In this document: positions 43,665 to 52,455 of the stretch, one piece after another
Layout of the letters: the number at the start of each line of letters is the position of its first letter
How positions within the stretch are numbered: the stretch's first letter is position 1
From: DAOUBP01 sp964474695
GTDB taxonomy: Bacteria > Chloroflexota > Anaerolineae > CG2-30-64-16
DNA length: 64,000 nt
Assembly (NCBI GenBank): GCA_964474695.1
Contig: CAYYTK010000029.1
Span: 1-64,000 of the forward strand
Direction of reading: 5' to 3'
Made by a program: the position numbers and the translations under genes
Notes under the pieces: generated by a model
Database searches by the model: none
Told to the model about the DNA's origin: nothing
Seen by the model: only the letters and a program-made list of their open reading frames with translations

Positions 43665-46289
43665 ATGAAAGCTTATTCGCGTTGTTGTCCTTTGCCCAAA
43701 ACCTGGTGGCTCATGTGGCAGGTGATCCGGGTTGTATTGATCTCAACCCTAACCGCTTGTACTCTGACTACTAACTCTCACCCTGCTGTGAGGGTTGAGA
43801 TTTCCTTTGCTTGCCCACCTGAAGATGTCATCACTGTTCAAGTCGCCGCCGAGGCATTTCACACGGCTAATCCAGATGTTCTGGTGCGCATTATTCCCAC
43901 AACTGATATCAGAAGACCTATTGCAGGAGGAATCGACGGCGACTTCGTCGCGGCCAATACGGCCACTGCTAACCTAGAACAATTGACCTCCCAAGTCGAC
44001 AGTTTTGTGTTTTCCGAACAGGCTGTCGAAGCTGGCCCCGCTGGCCAGCTTCTGGACCTAACCCCGTTGCTAATTGAGGAACCGAGAGTCGTGGAGACAG
44101 ATTTTTTGCCAGGTCTCTTGACGCGTTTCCGATATGCTGGTGGCACCTGGGGTCTGCCAGCCGGCACAGAGCCTGCTGTGGTATTTTACGAGCCGGCTAG
44201 TTTGAAGCGTATCGGCATTGCGCCACCAACTCCTGGGCAGTACAATCTTCCCTGGACTTGGGACGAATTTTTCTCACTGGCGCAAAGTCTGATGATACGC
44301 GGGAACGAGGGAGTGGAGCGTTTCGGATTCACCGATAACGGATATTTCGGGGCTTTCTCGGTGCTGGACGAGCGGAGCAGACTATTGTTTGATCTGTCAT
44401 CTTCGCCGCCACGTGGAGCGCTTGCACCCGAGTTGGCTCCGGCCATCTCTTGGTACGTTGATCTGAGTGATCGGCATGAAGTCATGTCTAGGCCCGAACG
44501 CCGTGCTTCACTACTGGCTTCTCTACGAAGCGGCAAGGCCGCACTGGCAATAGCCAATGCGCTGGCGGTCGGCGCTGTTACTGATAGCAGTAGCGCCAAT
44601 GGGATTAAGATATTTCCGCTGCCTGGCCGCACTCCTCTCCGGGTCACAGGTTATTTCATCAGTGCGCGAACTCCTTATCCTGAAGCGGCCTGGCGCTGGT
44701 TGCGCTTCCTCAGCGAACGCGTCACGCCTGCGCGGGAGTTACCCGCTCGCCCAGGATTGATCGCTAACTCCCCCATCTCCCGCTCGCTCGATGCGGAGAG
44801 TCTCCAGGTTTGCCTTTTCGCTGTGGAGCATGGCTTACCACCTATCCGCCCCTCAAGCGTCACTGCCGCGCTCGAAACAGTCCTAGACAGCGTCTTCGCT
44901 GGAACGCCTGCGCCTGACGCGCTTGCGTTGGCCCCACAGCAAGCGCTCACCATCTCAACGGGCACAACACGGGTGCTGCCAATGGCATCAACCCCGTTTC
45001 CGTCCGATACTTTAACTCAGATCACCTTCTTGAAATCATCCCGCAGTCAGCAATATCCGACACTAGCCCAGGCCTTTCACGAAGCCCATCCAGACATCAC
45101 CGTGAAAGTCATTGACGAAGTCTCTTTGCGTGTGGCTCCAAGCTCTGGGCGAGCGCAGACATGGGAGGTGGGTGAGCTGATTAAGGCTGGCCACGCCGAT
45201 TGTTTTTCCTGGATGGCCTCAGTGCCAGCTTCTGAAAGAAATGCGTTTTGGGATTTACAACCTTTGATCGAGGTTGATCCCAGTTTCCCCTTGGACGATT
45301 ATTACCCTCAGACGCTGGCGCTTCTACGCGGCGACGGGCATCTTTGGGGGCTACCCGCTGCAGTCACTGTGGCCGTAATCTACTATGATAAAGCCGCGTT
45401 TGACGAAGCGGGGTTGCCCTATCCCACAGCAGGCTGGACCTGGGAACAGTTTTTTGCTACAGCAAATGCACTGGCTTCAAGCCAAGGGCGAACGCAGCGA
45501 TACGGTCTCGCCATCTGGCCACCGTGGCTGGAATTGCTCGAAGCAGTAGGCGGCGACACACTTGTAGCGGCGTTGACCGACCGCGCACGCGCACATGCCA
45601 CCTTTCGGTTTACTGCATCTGAGGTGGTTACAACGGCATCAACCCTGGCCAGCTTAGCAAAAAATGGCACGATCGCTGTTCCACAGACACAGGACCTTGT
45701 AGGGGCACAAGACGAAATAACGGACCTTGTACTGTCGAGCCGGGTCGCGATGTGGATCAATCCGAGCGTGTGGCAATTGTCGCTGGTCAAGAGCGTTCAG
45801 GGCCGCGAGATCGGTATTGCGCCATGGCCATCTGGCGGAAGCTGCCTGAAACCAATGGTGTCCCGCGCATACTACATTGCGGCTCAAACGCCACATGCGT
45901 CGAGTTGCTGGAAATGGATCATGTTCTTAGCTGATCACACGCCTGCCGATGTCGAGGGTATCCCACCGCGCCAATCACAAATAGCGTCAAGTAATTTCCG
46001 CACGCAGGTTGGAATTGAGGCTCAACAGGTGTTCCAGGCTGCGCTTGAATGCAATACTACTGTTGCTGGATACGCGGACCTGCCGGGACAGCGCTACTCT
46101 TATCTCGCGTACTTCTGGCTCGAGGACGCCTTGCAGCAAATTATCTTCGAAGAAGTAGATGCTCTGTCCGTCCTGGAACTCGCCCAAAACAAGGCCGAAA
46201 AGTATCTGGCTTGCCTGAACGAGCGTTCGGACAAGGATGATTTCGACAGCGCATTACATTGCGCCAGACTTGGCGGGGATCCTTGGTAA
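43665..46289 (+). CDS. Tandem solute-binding lipoprotein 1
   Basis: 874 residues with a lipoprotein signal (VVLISTLTAC). There are two family-1 extracellular solute-binding domains in tandem: about 45-400 (VEISFACPPEDV...; GTWGLPAGTEPAVVFYEP) and 445-820 (ITFLKSSRSQQY...; GHLWGLPAAVTVAVIYYD), joined by a Thr/Pro-rich linker. The second domain alone has Cys513 (ADCF) and Cys748 (SCWKW). A C-terminal helix carries a Cys pair (YLACLNER...LHCAR). No permease or ATPase is nearby, so it is probably not a transporter subunit but a surface partner of the peptides. It starts four bases after the Cys-rich gene. Confidence 0.85.
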   Translation: MKAYSRCCPLPKTWWLMWQVIRVVLISTLTACTLTTNSHPAVRVEISFACPPEDVITVQVAAEAFHTANPDVLVRIIPTTDIRRPIAGGIDGDFVAANTATANLEQLTSQVDSFVFSEQAVEAGPAGQLLDLTPLLIEEPRVVETDFLPGLLTRFRYAGGTWGLPAGTEPAVVFYEPASLKRIGIAPPTPGQYNLPWTWDEFFSLAQSLMIRGNEGVERFGFTDNGYFGAFSVLDERSRLLFDLSSSPPRGALAPELAPAISWYVDLSDRHEVMSRPERRASLLASLRSGKAALAIANALAVGAVTDSSSANGIKIFPLPGRTPLRVTGYFISARTPYPEAAWRWLRFLSERVTPARELPARPGLIANSPISRSLDAESLQVCLFAVEHGLPPIRPSSVTAALETVLDSVFAGTPAPDALALAPQQALTISTGTTRVLPMASTPFPSDTLTQITFLKSSRSQQYPTLAQAFHEAHPDITVKVIDEVSLRVAPSSGRAQTWEVGELIKAGHADCFSWMASVPASERNAFWDLQPLIEVDPSFPLDDYYPQTLALLRGDGHLWGLPAAVTVAVIYYDKAAFDEAGLPYPTAGWTWEQFFATANALASSQGRTQRYGLAIWPPWLELLEAVGGDTLVAALTDRARAHATFRFTASEVVTTASTLASLAKNGTIAVPQTQDLVGAQDEITDLVLSSRVAMWINPSVWQLSLVKSVQGREIGIAPWPSGGSCLKPMVSRAYYIAAQTPHASSCWKWIMFLADHTPADVEGIPPRQSQIASSNFRTQVGIEAQQVFQAALECNTTVAGYADLPGQRYSYLAYFWLEDALQQIIFEEVDALSVLELAQNKAEKYLACLNERSDKDDFDSALHCARLGGDPW

Positions 46290-46381
46290 ACCTGGCCTGG
46301 GGCTATCAAGTTAGGCTGTAGTGGCTATCTGTATTCGACGCCCTGTACAGGTTTACTTGGCGCAACTAACGCACACACTAG

Positions 46382-46743
46382 GCCCTTGGTGGCTGCACTC
46401 GCAATGGTGCAACGCCTGCGACCAAAAACCCCGAAGCATCTGGACCGCATCCAGGGTCCAAATGGAACAAGCGAAGTAGATTTGGGCCCGAAACACAGGC
46501 CATTTATCTGGCCGCCGCTGAATGCGAGCCGGATGAACCCGGCGCAGGCTGGGATGCCCTACCGAAAGGCGCATCGAACACGTTGTCCCTGCTTGCCTCG
46601 ACGCATGAGCAAATCGTGTGGCACGGAGCCGATGCTAAGGGCTCATTGAATCAGGTGCAAGAAAAAGCCGACGCTTATGTGGCATGCCTGCGGAGATGCG
46701 TCGCTGCCGAAGGCGACACGTGCCTCAACGCGTGCGCGCAGTA
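46382..46743 (+). pseudogene. Decayed C-terminal fragment of a solute-binding lipoprotein
   Basis: A stop-free stretch of about 120 codons without a start. Its end (QVQEKADAYVACLRRC and AAEGDTCLNACAQ, then TAA at 46741-46743) copies the C-terminal helix and Cys pair of the five lipoproteins. FGPETQAIYLAAAECEPDE matches the preceding VGIEAQQVFQAALECN of lipoprotein 1. The remainder of the gene is missing, so this is a deletion remnant of another tandem copy. Confidence 0.75.
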
Positions 46744-46863
46744 AGGAGACCCAGCGATACCGCGTCATGCGCAGCCAAAATGCGGCACCTGGTGCTGACG
46801 GAGCACAGACAGCACTCCTCACCTCCGACAGTGGTAGTCGAACTTCCAGAGAATCAGAATCAC

Positions 46864-49518
46864 ATGACACCAGCAAAACAACTCCACCTCTCTCGAATCT
46901 CTTTAGTCATCGCAGTAATCATCGGCGCCGTCTTTACGAGCTCCTGTCAGCGGGGTGCTCCGTCAGAGATCAGCTCTAGAATGAGTATGGTCCCTTCCGC
47001 ACAACCTGTTGAGCGCACAATCATCCGTTTCGCTGTGCCTGACACAGATATGGCACGATATGAGAGCCTGAGCAGAAGGTTCGAACAGGAGAACAGCGAT
47101 CTCAAGGTTGAGTTGGTTTCTATCGAAGCAAGTTTGGGGCAGCAACAGGTGGTGAATAGTTGGGCAGTGTTAGCGAAAGCAAGTGATGCTTTTGCCTATA
47201 CGCCTTTGCTGGAAGGCTCCGAACAACAAGCGCTCTATGACCTAACGCCCCTGATCGCGGCAGACGCGCGTTTCGAGGTGCAGGATTTCTCCCAGGTTGC
47301 ATGGTCTGGGGTTCGGTGGCAAGAGGGTATCTGGGGTGTGCCTCTTGCCCTTGATACCAGCTTGGTTTTCTATAGGGATGAGATCCTTGCGGCGGCCGGA
47401 CTAGGCGCTCCGGAATCTCACTGGTCAACAATCGATTTTTCGATCCTGATCACGTCACTTCAACAAAAAGCAGACGAGGCGGAGGTACAATATAGCTTTG
47501 CGCCACACGCCGCAATCATTAACACAGAACTTGTCATGCGACAAGCCGGGCTATCCAACAAACCGAATACGATCGCCTTGGATGGCCCACAGGTCGTCCA
47601 AGCAGTAAACTGGTATCGTGATCTGCTGCGAACCGGCGCTGTTGCTGATCCAGTTGATGGTGATCGCCTCATCGGTCGCCGGGATCTGATCGAAAGTCAG
47701 CGGGCGGCGATGTGGAGTGGTTCGCTGGCAGACCTCGCCGATTTCGCATCTCGACCAGAAATCGGTATGACGCTGCTGCCCTGCTCCGAGAAAGGGCAAT
47801 GTGATACAGAATGGTCCACCATCGGCTGTGTCATGAGCGCATTCACGAAGCAGCCACAGGCTACCTGGCGTTGGCTTGCGTTTCTGACGCGCCAAACGCC
47901 GGAACAACTGACCGGGCGCGCGTACTTGTTGCCGGCACGCCGCTCGATCGCTGAAGGCACGGCGTTCTGGCAGAAAGTGCCCCCCTCGCTCGCCGCAGCC
48001 TTACGGACCACGTTAGGCGCCAGTCCACCAGCTGGGGAGGATGTTTCCTATCTCCAGCGAGAGGAGCTACACAGCGCTCTGCTTGAGATCCTGAAGGGCG
48101 ACGCCCCTGTCACTGCACGATTGGCGTTAGCCCAAAAGGCCGTCCAGGATCGTACGCGCACCGCCAGCCCTGCTCGTCCCCCGGCCACCGCAAGCGACAG
48201 TGACGGCACACCAGGTACTGCAACCGGAGGTGAGCGTACCACAATCGTGTTTGCTGTGGATCGCCCTGAGGAACGCGCCTTCTACAGGAACCTGGCGGAA
48301 ACCTACGAACAACAGCAGGATAGGGTTCATCTGGACATCGTGCAGCCCCACTTCGAGCCCGGGTCGCCTGACTTCGGCCTGCCCGCGCTCGCTGCGCAGG
48401 CCGATTGTTTCATCTGGTATGGTGAAAACGGGGAAGCACGCTACGCAGACAGCCTGCTGCCCCTGGACCCTTTCGTACAGAGCGATACGGCGTTTGACGT
48501 GGAGGACTTTTATCCACAGTGGCTGGCACAGTTTCGTCTGGATGGTAAGCAATGGGCGATCCCCGCAGCGATTTCGCCTGCCGTCTTACGCTTCAATCGC
48601 AGCCTTTTCGCGGCGGAGGGGATGGCCGCGCCCGGCGCAGATTGGACACTAGAAGACTTCATAAGCGCAGCGGCCAGGTTGACGGACGTGGAGAGCGACC
48701 AACTCGGCTTCGTTCCAAACGCTGACTGGACCAGCGAACTGGTCTTCTTTCTCACTCAACAGGCAGGCCCCCTGGTCGACTTTGAGCAGACGCCGCCGCG
48801 AGCGCGCTTTGGCGACCCGGAAATGCGCCGAGCTTTGCGCTGGTATCTGGAATTGACCCGGCTGAGCAGTACGAATTCCGCGTTTCGGATTACGCCGCAA
48901 AGTCTGGGCGACAGCACGGCGCTCAAAAACTGGGACATCGTGCGGACAAGGCAAATTCAGCAGGGCAAGGTCGCGATGTGGATCGATCTGCCGCCCTACT
49001 ACGGCGGCAAGGCGATCGACGCAAAGACGCTGGATGCAGGGATAGCATCGCTGCCGAGTGGGAAAGGGCGCACCAATATCTTGGCAGTCACCGGCTATTT
49101 TATTGGGCGAAGGACTTCAAACCCAGAGGCGTGCTGGCAGTGGATCAGTTTCCTATCGCGCCAGCCGACGAGTATCGCGAACGCGCCACCGAGACAATCA
49201 GTGGCGGAAGCGCCGGAATACCGTAACCTGGTTGGCGCAGAACGCACAACCGCATTTGTTGCAACCATCGCGGGCACAGGTCCAACTGGGGTGACCTACC
49301 GGGGTCAGGAATGGCTTGCCCCATGGTTCAGGTGGTTCATGGATGCCTCTGCGCAGACGCTGGCTGACGGCGACGTTGACCAGCATCTTGAGTTGGCAGA
49401 ACAGCAGGCCGAGCAGTACGCAACCTGCGTTGCGGAGCGCTCGGGCTTCAACGAGAAGACTGTCTGGCAAGAGTGCCTGGCCAAAACGGACCCCAGCGTT
49501 CCGAGTTCGTTGTGGTAA
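46864..49518 (+). CDS. Tandem solute-binding lipoprotein 2
   Basis: 884 residues from the ATG at 46864 (MTPAKQLHLSRIS), chosen because it opens a classical lipoprotein signal (VIAVIIGAVFTSSC). An upstream start would place 60 residues before it. Two solute-binding domains (about 45-420 and 460-840) are separated by an Ala/Pro/Ser linker. The second carries Cys515 (ADCF) and Cys757 (ACWQW). The C-terminal tail has the Cys pair YATCVAER...WQECLAK. It directly follows the lipoprotein remnant and precedes the maturase unit. A possible peptide-ligand role is inferred from its neighbours. Confidence 0.85.
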   Translation: MTPAKQLHLSRISLVIAVIIGAVFTSSCQRGAPSEISSRMSMVPSAQPVERTIIRFAVPDTDMARYESLSRRFEQENSDLKVELVSIEASLGQQQVVNSWAVLAKASDAFAYTPLLEGSEQQALYDLTPLIAADARFEVQDFSQVAWSGVRWQEGIWGVPLALDTSLVFYRDEILAAAGLGAPESHWSTIDFSILITSLQQKADEAEVQYSFAPHAAIINTELVMRQAGLSNKPNTIALDGPQVVQAVNWYRDLLRTGAVADPVDGDRLIGRRDLIESQRAAMWSGSLADLADFASRPEIGMTLLPCSEKGQCDTEWSTIGCVMSAFTKQPQATWRWLAFLTRQTPEQLTGRAYLLPARRSIAEGTAFWQKVPPSLAAALRTTLGASPPAGEDVSYLQREELHSALLEILKGDAPVTARLALAQKAVQDRTRTASPARPPATASDSDGTPGTATGGERTTIVFAVDRPEERAFYRNLAETYEQQQDRVHLDIVQPHFEPGSPDFGLPALAAQADCFIWYGENGEARYADSLLPLDPFVQSDTAFDVEDFYPQWLAQFRLDGKQWAIPAAISPAVLRFNRSLFAAEGMAAPGADWTLEDFISAAARLTDVESDQLGFVPNADWTSELVFFLTQQAGPLVDFEQTPPRARFGDPEMRRALRWYLELTRLSSTNSAFRITPQSLGDSTALKNWDIVRTRQIQQGKVAMWIDLPPYYGGKAIDAKTLDAGIASLPSGKGRTNILAVTGYFIGRRTSNPEACWQWISFLSRQPTSIANAPPRQSVAEAPEYRNLVGAERTTAFVATIAGTGPTGVTYRGQEWLAPWFRWFMDASAQTLADGDVDQHLELAEQQAEQYATCVAERSGFNEKTVWQECLAKTDPSVPSSLW

Positions 49519-49606
49519 CCGATATGTTTCCGGCAAGTTGATCCGCAGGCGGCCGGAAACTGACCCGTGGCTCGATTGACTTCTATTGCCACGCCGAATT
49601 AACAAG

Positions 49607-49646
49607 GTGACAAATGTACTCGCGGCCTGAGTATTAATGCACCTAT
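49607..49646 (+). promoter_or_regulatory. 40-bp conserved element, copy 2, upstream of the radical SAM gene
   Basis: It differs from copies 1 and 3 at only two positions, including one within the 7-base spacer (GCGGCCT), keeping TACTC-N7-GAGTA intact. Similarity with copy 3 continues for about 70 further bases. It sits 126 bases before the maturase ATG. Confidence 0.65.
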
Positions 49647-49771
49647 GCGCGCCGCGGTATTTGTGGTAGGTTGAAAGAAGGCAGTGACTGGCTAACCTGT
49701 CGGCTTGCGACATCAGTTGTATGTAGCCAGCAAGGTTGCGTAAGGCTGCATCGTAGTGCGAGAGGTCCGAA

Positions 49772-51211
49772 ATGTTGACCTACTTCCGCGGGCGCTATGG
49801 ACGTTACGGCCCACCTGACGGCCAGGGCTACACGCCCAATGAGTATTTCACGTATCAGTTGGATGCTGAGCACATCCTCCTGACGACGCGTCATCGCGCC
49901 TGGGTCATCCTGAATCCGGCCGAGTATGAGCTTTTCCTGCGCCGCCGCATGGATGATGACCCCGCCTTGTACGAGCTGCTGGAAGATCTCGGGGTGATCC
50001 TGACGCCGCGCAACACCCAGGACATTGCTGTCGCTCACTGTCGGCGGTACGCCTTTCTGCACAGACCGCCGTCGCTCTTCATTATGGTGGTTACCAATCG
50101 CTGCAACATGGCCTGCGTCTATTGCCATGCCCAGGCGCAGGCAGTCGCGCAAAAAGACTGGGACATGAGTGAGGAGGTCCTACGCAGAACCGTCGAGTTC
50201 TTCTTTTCTGTGCCGACCGGTGGGCGGCGCGACCTGCGTATCGAGTTCCAGGGCGGTGAACCACTTCTGCGCTATGATTTGGTCCAGCAGGCTATGGATT
50301 ACGCCAGCCAACTGGGAGAAAGCGCCGGCTTGAAGACCCATTTTTCAATCGTGACTAACCTGACCCTGATGACTGATGCGATTGCCGCCGACATCCAACG
50401 GCGCAGGAATGTGTCATTATGCTCATCCCTCGATGGGCCAGCCAGCGTGCATGATCAGCAACGGTGTTTTCCGAATGGCGCTCCCACGCACGAGTATGTC
50501 ATACGCTGGGCCAGACGCCTGGCCGTGGAGTATGGCATCAAAGTGCCGTTTCTGCCAACATTTACACGCAATGGGTTGGGGCATGAATGTGAGATCGTCG
50601 ATGAGTTCCAGACGCGTGGCATGAACGGTCTTTATCTGCGCTATGTCAACCGCACCGGTCGCGCGCATAACAGTGGTTACGATATCGGGCTTTCGGCAGC
50701 GGAATATGTATCGGCGTGGCGCAAGACCCTGAACTATGTGTTGGCCAAGAATCATGCCGGCTATCCTATGCGCGAAGAAAAGACTGCGCATCTCTTGCGC
50801 AACATGCTGATGCCAACCGCCGATTACATGTGCCTGCGCCGACCGTGCGGCTGCGGGGTCTCACAAATTACAGTGGGCCACGATGGCGCGATCCACGGCT
50901 GCGATGGTGGCCGCAGCGTGCCGATGTTAACGCTGGGTAATGTGCTGACGGACACCTACGATGCCGTGTACGCCAGTCCGCCGGTGATGGCATTACGTTC
51001 TTTGGCGGGGGAGACCCTGCCGCAATGCCAAACTTGCGCGTTCTCGCCTTATTGCGGCTACTGCGTGGCCCGCGGCATTAACCAGCATGACACACCCGTG
51101 CCACATACGGCGCTCGACTTTGAATGCCAGGTTTATGAAGCTATGCTGCAGGATCTCTTTCGCAAGTTGCTCGTGAGGCAGGATGCAGCAATTCTCACTG
51201 GTTGGGTGTAG
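49772..51211 (+). CDS. Radical SAM/SPASM peptide maturase, HxsB-like
   Basis: 479 residues, ATG preceded by GAGAGG. Residues 25-85 are an N-terminal domain of the type seen before peptide-modifying radical SAM proteins (TTRHRAWVILNPAEYELF). The 4Fe-4S/SAM motif CNMACVYC is at 111-118, followed by EFQGGEPLL and a TIM-barrel half. A SPASM-like Cys cluster occupies 360-455 (CGCG, GCDGG, CQTCAFSPYCGYC). The arrangement resembles HxsB of the His-Xaa-Ser peptide system, and an HxsD-like gene lies downstream. It probably installs a crosslink or thioether in the Cys-rich peptides encoded next to it. The modification type is unknown. Confidence 0.88.
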   Translation: MLTYFRGRYGRYGPPDGQGYTPNEYFTYQLDAEHILLTTRHRAWVILNPAEYELFLRRRMDDDPALYELLEDLGVILTPRNTQDIAVAHCRRYAFLHRPPSLFIMVVTNRCNMACVYCHAQAQAVAQKDWDMSEEVLRRTVEFFFSVPTGGRRDLRIEFQGGEPLLRYDLVQQAMDYASQLGESAGLKTHFSIVTNLTLMTDAIAADIQRRRNVSLCSSLDGPASVHDQQRCFPNGAPTHEYVIRWARRLAVEYGIKVPFLPTFTRNGLGHECEIVDEFQTRGMNGLYLRYVNRTGRAHNSGYDIGLSAAEYVSAWRKTLNYVLAKNHAGYPMREEKTAHLLRNMLMPTADYMCLRRPCGCGVSQITVGHDGAIHGCDGGRSVPMLTLGNVLTDTYDAVYASPPVMALRSLAGETLPQCQTCAFSPYCGYCVARGINQHDTPVPHTALDFECQVYEAMLQDLFRKLLVRQDAAILTGWV

Positions 51212-51328
51212 CGGCATGCTGGTCAAGCTACACTTGCCGGCAGGAGGTGATGTTCATCGGATGTTCTCATCATGAACGCCAAGCCTCGACTCGTTGTGTA
51301 ATCGCCCGCTCGCAAAAGGAGAACAAAA

Positions 51329-51571
51329 ATGAAAACCAATAAACGGATAACCGACTTCATCGTCCTTGAAGATGGCAACATCGGACACAAGGCGGCGGTT
51401 GCAACAGGTGCGCTGTTGGCATCAGCGATGACAAGTGCTCTGCTGGTATCACAGGCGGAAGCAGCCTCTTGTCATTGCAACCATCACGATGATTTTATGA
51501 GTTGCATCTACTTCCAATGCCATTACGATGCTCATGACAATCGCAGTGGAGTCTGTCCATTACCATGTTAG
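51329..51571 (+). CDS. Candidate RiPP precursor peptide A1 (CHC...CPLPC family)
   Basis: 80 residues behind AAAAGGAG. The 47-residue leader has a conserved head (ITDFIVLEDGNIGHKAA), then a hydrophobic stretch (TGALLASAMTSALLV) ending in a signal-peptidase-like AEA. The 33-residue core has six Cys (48, 50, 59, 64, 76, 80) and several His: SCHCNHHDD...AHDNRSGVCPLPC. It is the first gene after the radical SAM maturase and shares leader and core ends with peptides A2 and A3. It is most likely exported and modified by the maturase; a metal-binding role for the Cys/His core is an alternative. Confidence 0.85.
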   Translation: MKTNKRITDFIVLEDGNIGHKAAVATGALLASAMTSALLVSQAEAASCHCNHHDDFMSCIYFQCHYDAHDNRSGVCPLPC

Positions 51572-51990
51572 CGTTTGGTTGGGTGCAACTGGGATTCGAT
51601 CACCGTAGATAGCCGTTTCGATGCTGTTTCCAGTGCGCAAACGGTCGATTGTTGCCCAGACTACCGATCACCTAAGGGCTTGTCAAGAACGGGTTCCCAG
51701 GCTCGCTCTGTCGGAGACCCGGCCAGAGTGGGAAGCTATTCTTTGACGGATCCTGACGATTACGATAATCACGAAATCAAGGCGTTTGAGGCGCCAATTC
51801 GGATTGGGCCTCGCCAGCAGCAAGATCATTAGTCTGATGCCTGCTGATATGAACATTTGGAGTACTTCGACTTACACGCGAGTGTAGGCTTGCCCCATCA
51901 CAAACAATCAGTTGCAGAAATTCGGTTGCGCGTGGCTGTTGGATTACTAGGCAACACATCGATAACGTGTTCTCTTTAGGAGGGATAGTC
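51572..51990 (+). other. Intergenic stretch between peptides A1 and A2
   Basis: About 420 bases. No gene, terminator or copy of the 40-bp element is visible. A frame opening at 51575 has no ribosome site or family resemblance. It may be decayed sequence left from duplication of the peptide gene. Confidence 0.4.
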
Positions 51991-52245
51991 ATGAACCTCA
52001 ACAAGAAAGTCACGGATTTCATCATCCTCGAAGATGGTAGCATCGGACACAAAGCAGCGGTTACAGCCGGAGCGTTGCTGGCATCAGCACTGACAAGCGC
52101 CCTGTTGGTATCGAACGTTGAAGCTTCAACCTGCCATTGTAACTATCACGAAGACGCTTGCAATTATATATGTGGGCCAGGCTCTGGAGGCGTTCATACA
52201 AACTGGCATGATAACCGGACTGGAACCTGTCCTCTACCGTGTTAG
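51991..52245 (+). CDS. Candidate RiPP precursor peptide A2
   Basis: 84 residues behind TTAGGAGGG. The leader (VTDFIILEDGSIGHKAA plus AGALLASALTSALLV) is again exactly 47 residues before the first core Cys48. The core has six Cys (48, 50, 57, 61, 80, 84) and ends WHDNRTGTCPLPC. The ends of the core are invariant across the three peptides, while the middle differs in length and Cys spacing (Gly-rich GPGSGG here). Diversified middles between fixed ends suit a family of related mature products made by one maturase. Confidence 0.85.
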   Translation: MNLNKKVTDFIILEDGSIGHKAAVTAGALLASALTSALLVSNVEASTCHCNYHEDACNYICGPGSGGVHTNWHDNRTGTCPLPC

Positions 52246-52288
52246 CGGGATCAATGCTCCCGATTTTGTGTTCCAATGCGTTGGAACG

Positions 52289-52320
52289 ATGTCGCCCGGT
52301 CCAGATGTCGCCCGGTCCAG
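52289..52320 (+). repeat. 16-base tandem duplication
   Basis: ATGTCGCCCGGTCCAG occurs twice back to back between peptide A2 and lipoprotein 3. A small slippage duplication with no evident function. Confidence 0.6.
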
Positions 52321-52455
52321 TTGTAGAAGAATGAGACCCATTAGGTTGGTGCTGAGGCTCATATGTGCGCTTGTGGTCTACAGCCTCTCTAAGTACTTGG
52401 CCGGTTAAGCATTTAATAGCGCGACCGGTTAGTTTTGCTTGAGGATTATTTGGCT

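Noticed and set aside
49698..49771. Riboswitch or RNA leader before the radical SAM gene
   Set aside because: I could not draw a stable conserved fold. The similarity to copy 3 is better explained by duplication of the promoter region.
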